Source of the DNA: Cavenderia fasciculata
Taxonomy: Eukaryota > Evosea > Eumycetozoa > Acytosteliales > Cavenderiaceae
NCBI RefSeq assembly: GCF_000203815.1
Contig: NW_004457735.1
Location: 2,232,001 to 2,296,000 of the forward strand
Direction: 5' to 3'
DNA: 64,000 bases
Numbering within the stretch: the first letter of the stretch is position 1; the number at the start of each line of letters is the position of its first letter. Shown in pieces: positions 59,301 through 64,000 of the stretch. The notes under the pieces are model-generated. The model searched no databases. It was not told the DNA's origin and saw nothing but the letters and a program-made list of their open reading frames with translations. A program made the position numbers and the translations under genes.

Positions 59301-62154
59301 TAGAAAAGTCTTTGGTTAAAAAACAATCAATTCATATTTGTGAAAAAATCCTAGATGTACTATCAATTTATGAAAGAGAACATTTTTTGGAAATACTATC
59401 AAGATCAAATCTGGATGAAAACTTTTCAACATTATTTTCAACCTTTTCATTATTGAAACGTAATCAACAACAACAATCATTTGAATTTAATGTAAATCCA
59501 AAATTAATTGTTGAACAATTATTGACCAAATCAATGTTTGAAGAAGCAAGACAATATAGTATGGAAAATCATTTGGACAAGGATGTGGTTACCATTGCAG
59601 AAGTGGAATCTTTGGTCAATCATTACAAACAAGGTTGTTTATGGGAGATTGAACAAGAACGTATTAATCTTTGGAAAAAATGTCAACATTATTTTACATT
59701 GTATCAAACTGAACCACAAGTTGCAGGAAACTTTTATTATAGTCATGCTATTAAACTTTTCAATTCAAATGAAAAGGTTTATCTGTTATCTCTGACTATA
59801 GAATGGTTTGAAAAAATGAATATTCAAAATGATCAAGAATTTAAATTATTATTGGAAGATTTGAAAAAACAAATCTTATTAATTTCTGTTGGTCTATCTT
59901 TGGAAAATGATAAAAAACAGAACAGTAGTAATAATAATAATAATAATGGTAATTTATTATATTCAAATTCAAATTCAAATTCAAATTCAGTTTCACCACT
60001 TTCTTCACCATTTAAACCACCAAATGGAACAAGTACATTAAACTATAGTACAAATAATTATTTCCGTTCTCCATCTTCTTCTCTTTCTTCTTCTCCAACT
60101 GAATCTTTTAATTTTAATAATTTTTCTTCTCCTTTTAAACCAAGAAATATAAATAATATTAATAATAATAATAATAATAATAGAGAAGAATCAATTATAG
60201 AAAATAATTATTTATCATCACATCCATTAAATAATTTAAAAGAAGAAAAGGATAATAATTTTTCAAATCCAAAAGGATTAGATAATGTATTGGCAAAATT
60301 ATTAAATAATGGAAATTACTCGCAAGCAATGGAAATATCAAAACAATTTAATTTTAAATCTATAGATTATGAAATTATATTTTTCATGTTGTCTGTAGCC
60401 AGTAAAAAAATTGCACCTTTACCAACTTTTATACCATCAAATATTTTAACCATTGTACAACAAAATTTTAATGGTATTAAATGGTTAAATGAACTTCAAC
60501 AACAACAACAACAACAACAACTGTCAATGTCCCAAAACCTTTCAGATAATAGTTTAATTTTAAATCTTTTGGATATATTATGTAGTTGTTGTCAAACTAC
60601 AACTTCGGCAGCAAAAACGATTATAACAAAATTCAATGTTTGTCAAACATTGTTTATGGATTTTAATGATCCTCAATTGGATAATCATTATGATATTTTA
60701 AATTTATTATTACTTTCAGGTGGTAAAGATAGTTTTAGATTGGTAAAACAATTTATCATTTTAAATCATTTAAATTTTTCAATAGTCAATCAACAATTGG
60801 TAGATTTATTTTTAAAATCTCTTAATCAAAATAACAATCAAAGTAATTGGTCATTATCTTCTTCATCCAACTCCAACTCTTTTGATTCAAAGATTGATAT
60901 AAATTGGACATCTGAAGAATTTCATGAATATATTAGATTAGGTAAAGATCCTTTTACCTTTGGTATGAAATTATTGGAATCTTTAGATATCGATGTTGAA
61001 AAGTATCAATCAACCAATTCACCAATCATTTCTGGTGAAAATTCCTCTTCCTCTTCATCCTCTTCAGATGCAATTTCAGTAGAAATATTTATTAGAGCTC
61101 ATTTTTGTTTTGTAATTGGATGTAGTGTAGATGGAACGATAATGGTATTAAATATTGTAAAGAGTCGTATACAATATTATGCTAGCAAGGGAGAATATAA
61201 ATTATTGGTTCGTTTGGTTACTGGTATGCAATCTTATAATGAATTGCAAGGTATTTTGGATATCCTATTACAACATGATCAATTTGAATTGTTGTTGCGT
61301 AAAAAGATTCATCAACATGAAGATCATAATGGACTTAAATTGGCATTACATAGTTATTTACTCAAAAAACAACCACTCTATCAAGAGAAATTGGAAATGC
61401 TCTTTTTACGTTTTAAAATGTATCGTGAAATTGCAGCCTCTCATGAACACAAGGCAAAACAATTATTGGAAAGTCTCAATATTCCTCCTAGTAAGGAACT
61501 GTCAAAACCATCATCTCCTATTGCTCAACAATATATTAAAGATCTTTTAAATATAATGAGAGAATTTATGGATGCTTCAGACAATTATGCAAAAGAACGT
61601 AGTAACAAGACATCACAGGTATGCGTGTCGATGGGTATTTTGGTTGCTGCTCAAATTAAAAATTTGGATATTCGTATACTCAATTTAAAACAATCAGATG
61701 CTCGTCTATTAATGCAATCTCGTGGAAACTTTAGAGATGGCCTAATCATTGCAAATGCCTATAATTTAAATAATTATACAGAATGGTTAAATGTTATTTT
61801 TAATCAATTTTTGGTTCTCGCAAATTTTAATTATCTTTCAGATTATTTAAATAATTTCTCAAGTAACATTAATTTATATCATGATTTAATTAAAAAGGTA
61901 AAAAATAGAAAAAGAAAAAAAAAAAAAAAAGAAAAAATAGAAAAAAAGAAAAAAGTTCTAATTTATTTATTTTTTATTATCTCTAGTATAAATCAAATTC
62001 ACCAGAAAATCAAATATTGATAAAATCTGTAAAAGTTTTAAATGTTAAACATTTATTAAATCATTTTGTTTTGGATCGTACTATGCGTTATGAATTGGCT
62101 ATGATTTGTCAATTTGATGATATCGTTCAGTCAAATAAATCTCTAGTTAAATAA
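53304..62154 (+). CDS. spg11: Spatacsin (SPG11) homologue, with two apparent one-base frameshifts
   Basis: Five exons, 53304-54132, 54198-54515, 54605-59015, 59088-61897 and 61987-62154, would give about 2845 residues (human spatacsin ~2443). The diagnostic region is C-terminal: YKLLVRLVTGMQSYNELQGI, FELLLRKKIHQ, FMDASDNYAKERS, GNFRDGLIIANAYNL and LANFNYLSDYLNN, in the order seen in spatacsin. WQLLSKFCDAHGVEKQTKHL upstream also fits. Spatacsin works with spastizin and AP-5 in lysosome reformation and endosomal traffic. Long Gln and Asn tracts are inserted. Two breaks occur: near 54826 (GAA AGT TAG AT, one T short of Glu-Ser-Leu-Asp) and near 59124 (a run of six A where seven restore the frame). 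Both sides of each break are clearly the same protein, so sequencing error is likely. Confidence 0.9.
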
Positions 62155-62577
62155 ATAAAATTAAATTAACACATTAATAACATTTACCACACCGTCACAA
62201 ATTTGATCCCAGTACTCCCAACCGTTAACAACCCCCATTGTATACGAGACTTTTAGCCGTTTTTAGGTTTTTTGTCTAAAACTTTTTTCATACTCTCAGG
62301 TTTTTCAAATAAAAAAACAACTGAATTTCATACACACTACTAAGGAGCTCCACCACTGTTTCATCAGATTCTAATAAAACATCAGTTGATCAATTTAAAT
62401 TAATTATAGAATAATTTTAAAATAAATATTATTCTTTGATCCAAAGGTTAGGTTACCACCATAGAGCATTTATAAGCAGAATTGAATTTGTGTTTCATTC
62501 ATATCCTTTTTACTCTCTCGTTTAAATAATAATAATTTTCTAGATTTCTCTCTCTTTCTTTCCTTCTTTCTTAAAAA
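62155..62577. other. Intergenic region, 0.4 kb
   Basis: Spacer between two plus-strand genes, AT-rich, with a pyrimidine-rich stretch (about 62540-62570) just before the next start codon. No coding region is seen. Confidence 0.5.
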
Positions 62578-63383
62578 ATGCATAAACCAAATTTACTTGT
62601 ACTTATTTTAATTGGAATTGCATGGGTAATGCTCATTATCTCATTTAGTAGTTATTGGTATTACGCTGGATCAAAATCTTCATCTGATAACTATTCTTTT
62701 TCTTATTTCAAGGTACCTTAAATCAAAACTATTTGATAAAAATATATTTTCTAATTAAAATATTCTGTTTTTTCTATCTCTATTTATTTTTCTATTTATA
62801 TTTAGCATGATGGAGTTAGAACAGAATGGAAATTTGGTGATAATAGTGGTTCATCATTTAGTTCTTATTCAAGTGCCCAAAAGGATGCTGCTAAAAATGA
62901 ACTCTCTCTTTATAGAGCATCACTCAGTTTTACTGTTATCGCTTGGATTGTTTTATCGGCCACTATCCTTTTCGTAGTACTTTCATTGTTTGGTATCCTC
63001 TCCAAGATTCCATTGCTTCCAACCATCACTAAATTATTGCCAATTGCAGGTTTTGTTTTGTGTTGTTTGGCTCTTTTCATCTTTGTCGGTCTTCCTGATG
63101 CTAGAAGTAAGTGATAATATAATATTCAATACAATCTATTTAAATGATGATGTATACTAATAATTTTTTTTATATTTTTCTATAATTTAATCTAGAGAGA
63201 GATTGTAAGAGAAATGGAAGTGATTCTTTCTGTGACAGTCAAGCCGATGATCACAAATTTGACTTTGTCTATCACAATGATAACTATAGACAATCTCCAT
63301 GGTTGTCGTGGGCCACTATTGTTGTTGCCTCTGCTTTTTGTCTTGGTGGTGCTATAGTTGGTGTCATTTCGGGAAGTTATTAA
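62578..63383 (+). CDS. Small four-helix membrane protein, unknown
   Basis: Three exons, 62578-62712, 62806-63106 and 63196-63383, give 207 residues. The start follows an A-run. Four hydrophobic segments are visible: residues ~5-25 (LLVLILIGIAWVMLIISFSS), ~85-110 (SFTVIAWIVLSATILFVVLS), ~118-140 (LLPIAGFVLCCLALFIFVGL) and ~180-205 (WATIVVASAFCLGGAIVGVI). The loop between the first and second is polar and contains TEWKFGDNSGSS. The second outer loop has two Cys (RDCKRNGSDSFCDS) that could form a disulphide. This topology is like claudin/PMP22- or SUR7-type tetraspan proteins, but no signature motif confirms it. The function is unknown. Confidence 0.8.
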
Positions 63384-64000
63384 ACAAATAATAATGTTTA
63401 TTTATTTATTTTTATTTATTACTATACGCGATTTGAATTCAAAATAACAAATCATTTAAACCGATCAATCAATCAATCGTCAATATATAAATGTATTGAC
63501 GACGATGATTTGATTGGGATATAATATTATTCTTTAATAAAGATACTTGTACTTTATTTTTAAAAGAGTGTGGAAACAAACACTCAGGGACTATTATTAT
63601 AGCCAGAGTCAAGGTTCCGATAATCGCGTTGTCTCTCAGAGTTATCCAAAATAGGCAATTCAAATTCTCATCATCTCTAAGAGGTATTCCCACTTTCATG
63701 CTGTTCACTCTCCCTCGCTACGGCCATACACACCATCTGATTAGATTTGAACTCAACACACAATTGTATAAACACCACCTCTTATTTTTTTTTGCTAAAA
63801 CACAAAAAATAATATTTTAAAACAGTATCCATTTTAAGTTTGGGTGTATTTTATTACAACAACGAACCATTGATTGTTTTTTTTACCATTTGTATTTATC
63901 ATATGGTGGAATAGATTGTCGCTATCACTTGATTGATCGCCAAAGTTGTTGATGACAATTTAAAGTAGCAGGATCATTATGCACCAGTTGATCAGTAGAT
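63384..64000. other. Intergenic region to window edge, 0.6 kb
   Basis: AT-rich except for a GC-richer block at about 63590-63760, where both strands have open frames of 60-80 codons with no recognisable feature. No gene is called. The stretch could hold the promoter of a gene beyond the window. Confidence 0.4.

Noticed and set aside
63469-63820. Opposed 63- and 79-codon frames near the window end
   Set aside because: Each mirrors the other; neither shows domain features or splice partners inside the window.

Overview
The window comes from a social amoeba (Dictyostelia). The signs are an AT-rich genome with small AT-rich GTAAGT/GTATGT...TTTAG introns, homopolymeric Asn/Gln/Ser/Thr tracts inside ordinary proteins, A-rich leaders before start codons, a lipase carrying a dictyostelid-style carbohydrate-binding tail, and a UMP-CMP kinase very close to the Dictyostelium enzyme. 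The standard genetic code is used. I cannot fix the species; the intergenic base composition looks less extreme than D. discoideum, which would suit another dictyostelid genus.

Layout. 1-11.7 kb: the end of a Cys-rich secreted protein, a 3.3 kb gene-free stretch with a compact cluster of inverted repeats, a large polytopic membrane protein, proteasome ATPase Rpt1 (psmC2) and an FRA10AC1 homologue. 11.7-25.9 kb: a low-complexity protein with a Cys-rich metal-binding-like module, a class I phosphatidylinositol transfer protein, a small possibly mitochondrial protein, a membrane-anchored sucrase/ferredoxin-like protein, a 3.1 kb gene-free stretch, a seven-helix membrane protein, a mitochondrial-type mercaptopyruvate sulfurtransferase, an mRNA cap (guanine-N7) methyltransferase of the plant 'type 2' kind, and UMP-CMP kinase. 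26-37.3 kb: an unrecognised helical protein, a GBF1-type Sec7 protein, Mediator subunit 20, a CUEDC1-like protein, a probable hAT transposase relic and an NmrA-like protein. 37.7-47.7 kb: a truncated copy of the 5' part of the DNA2 gene, a secreted lipase, an unrecognised secreted protein, the full DNA2 nuclease-helicase gene and a decayed F-box/LRR-like gene. 47.9-64 kb: an adhesion-like type I membrane protein, TIM22, spatacsin (SPG11) and a small four-helix membrane protein.

The genes do not form one pathway. They are housekeeping genes (proteasome, transcription, nucleotide metabolism, mitochondrial import, DNA replication, Golgi traffic) mixed with lineage-specific membrane and secreted proteins. 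The most notable points are: a ~500 bp direct duplication of the start of DNA2 located 3.7 kb upstream of it, which also carries a conserved antisense peptide-coding stretch; a lipase fused to a carbohydrate-binding tail; a GBF1 homologue whose second Sec7 motif is degenerate; alternative hairpins at 3.4-3.55 kb; and three single-base deficits (two clearly in homopolymer runs) that break otherwise well-conserved psmC2 and spg11, most easily explained as draft-assembly errors. All gene models were spliced by eye from GT...AG sites with frame checks; no searches were run.
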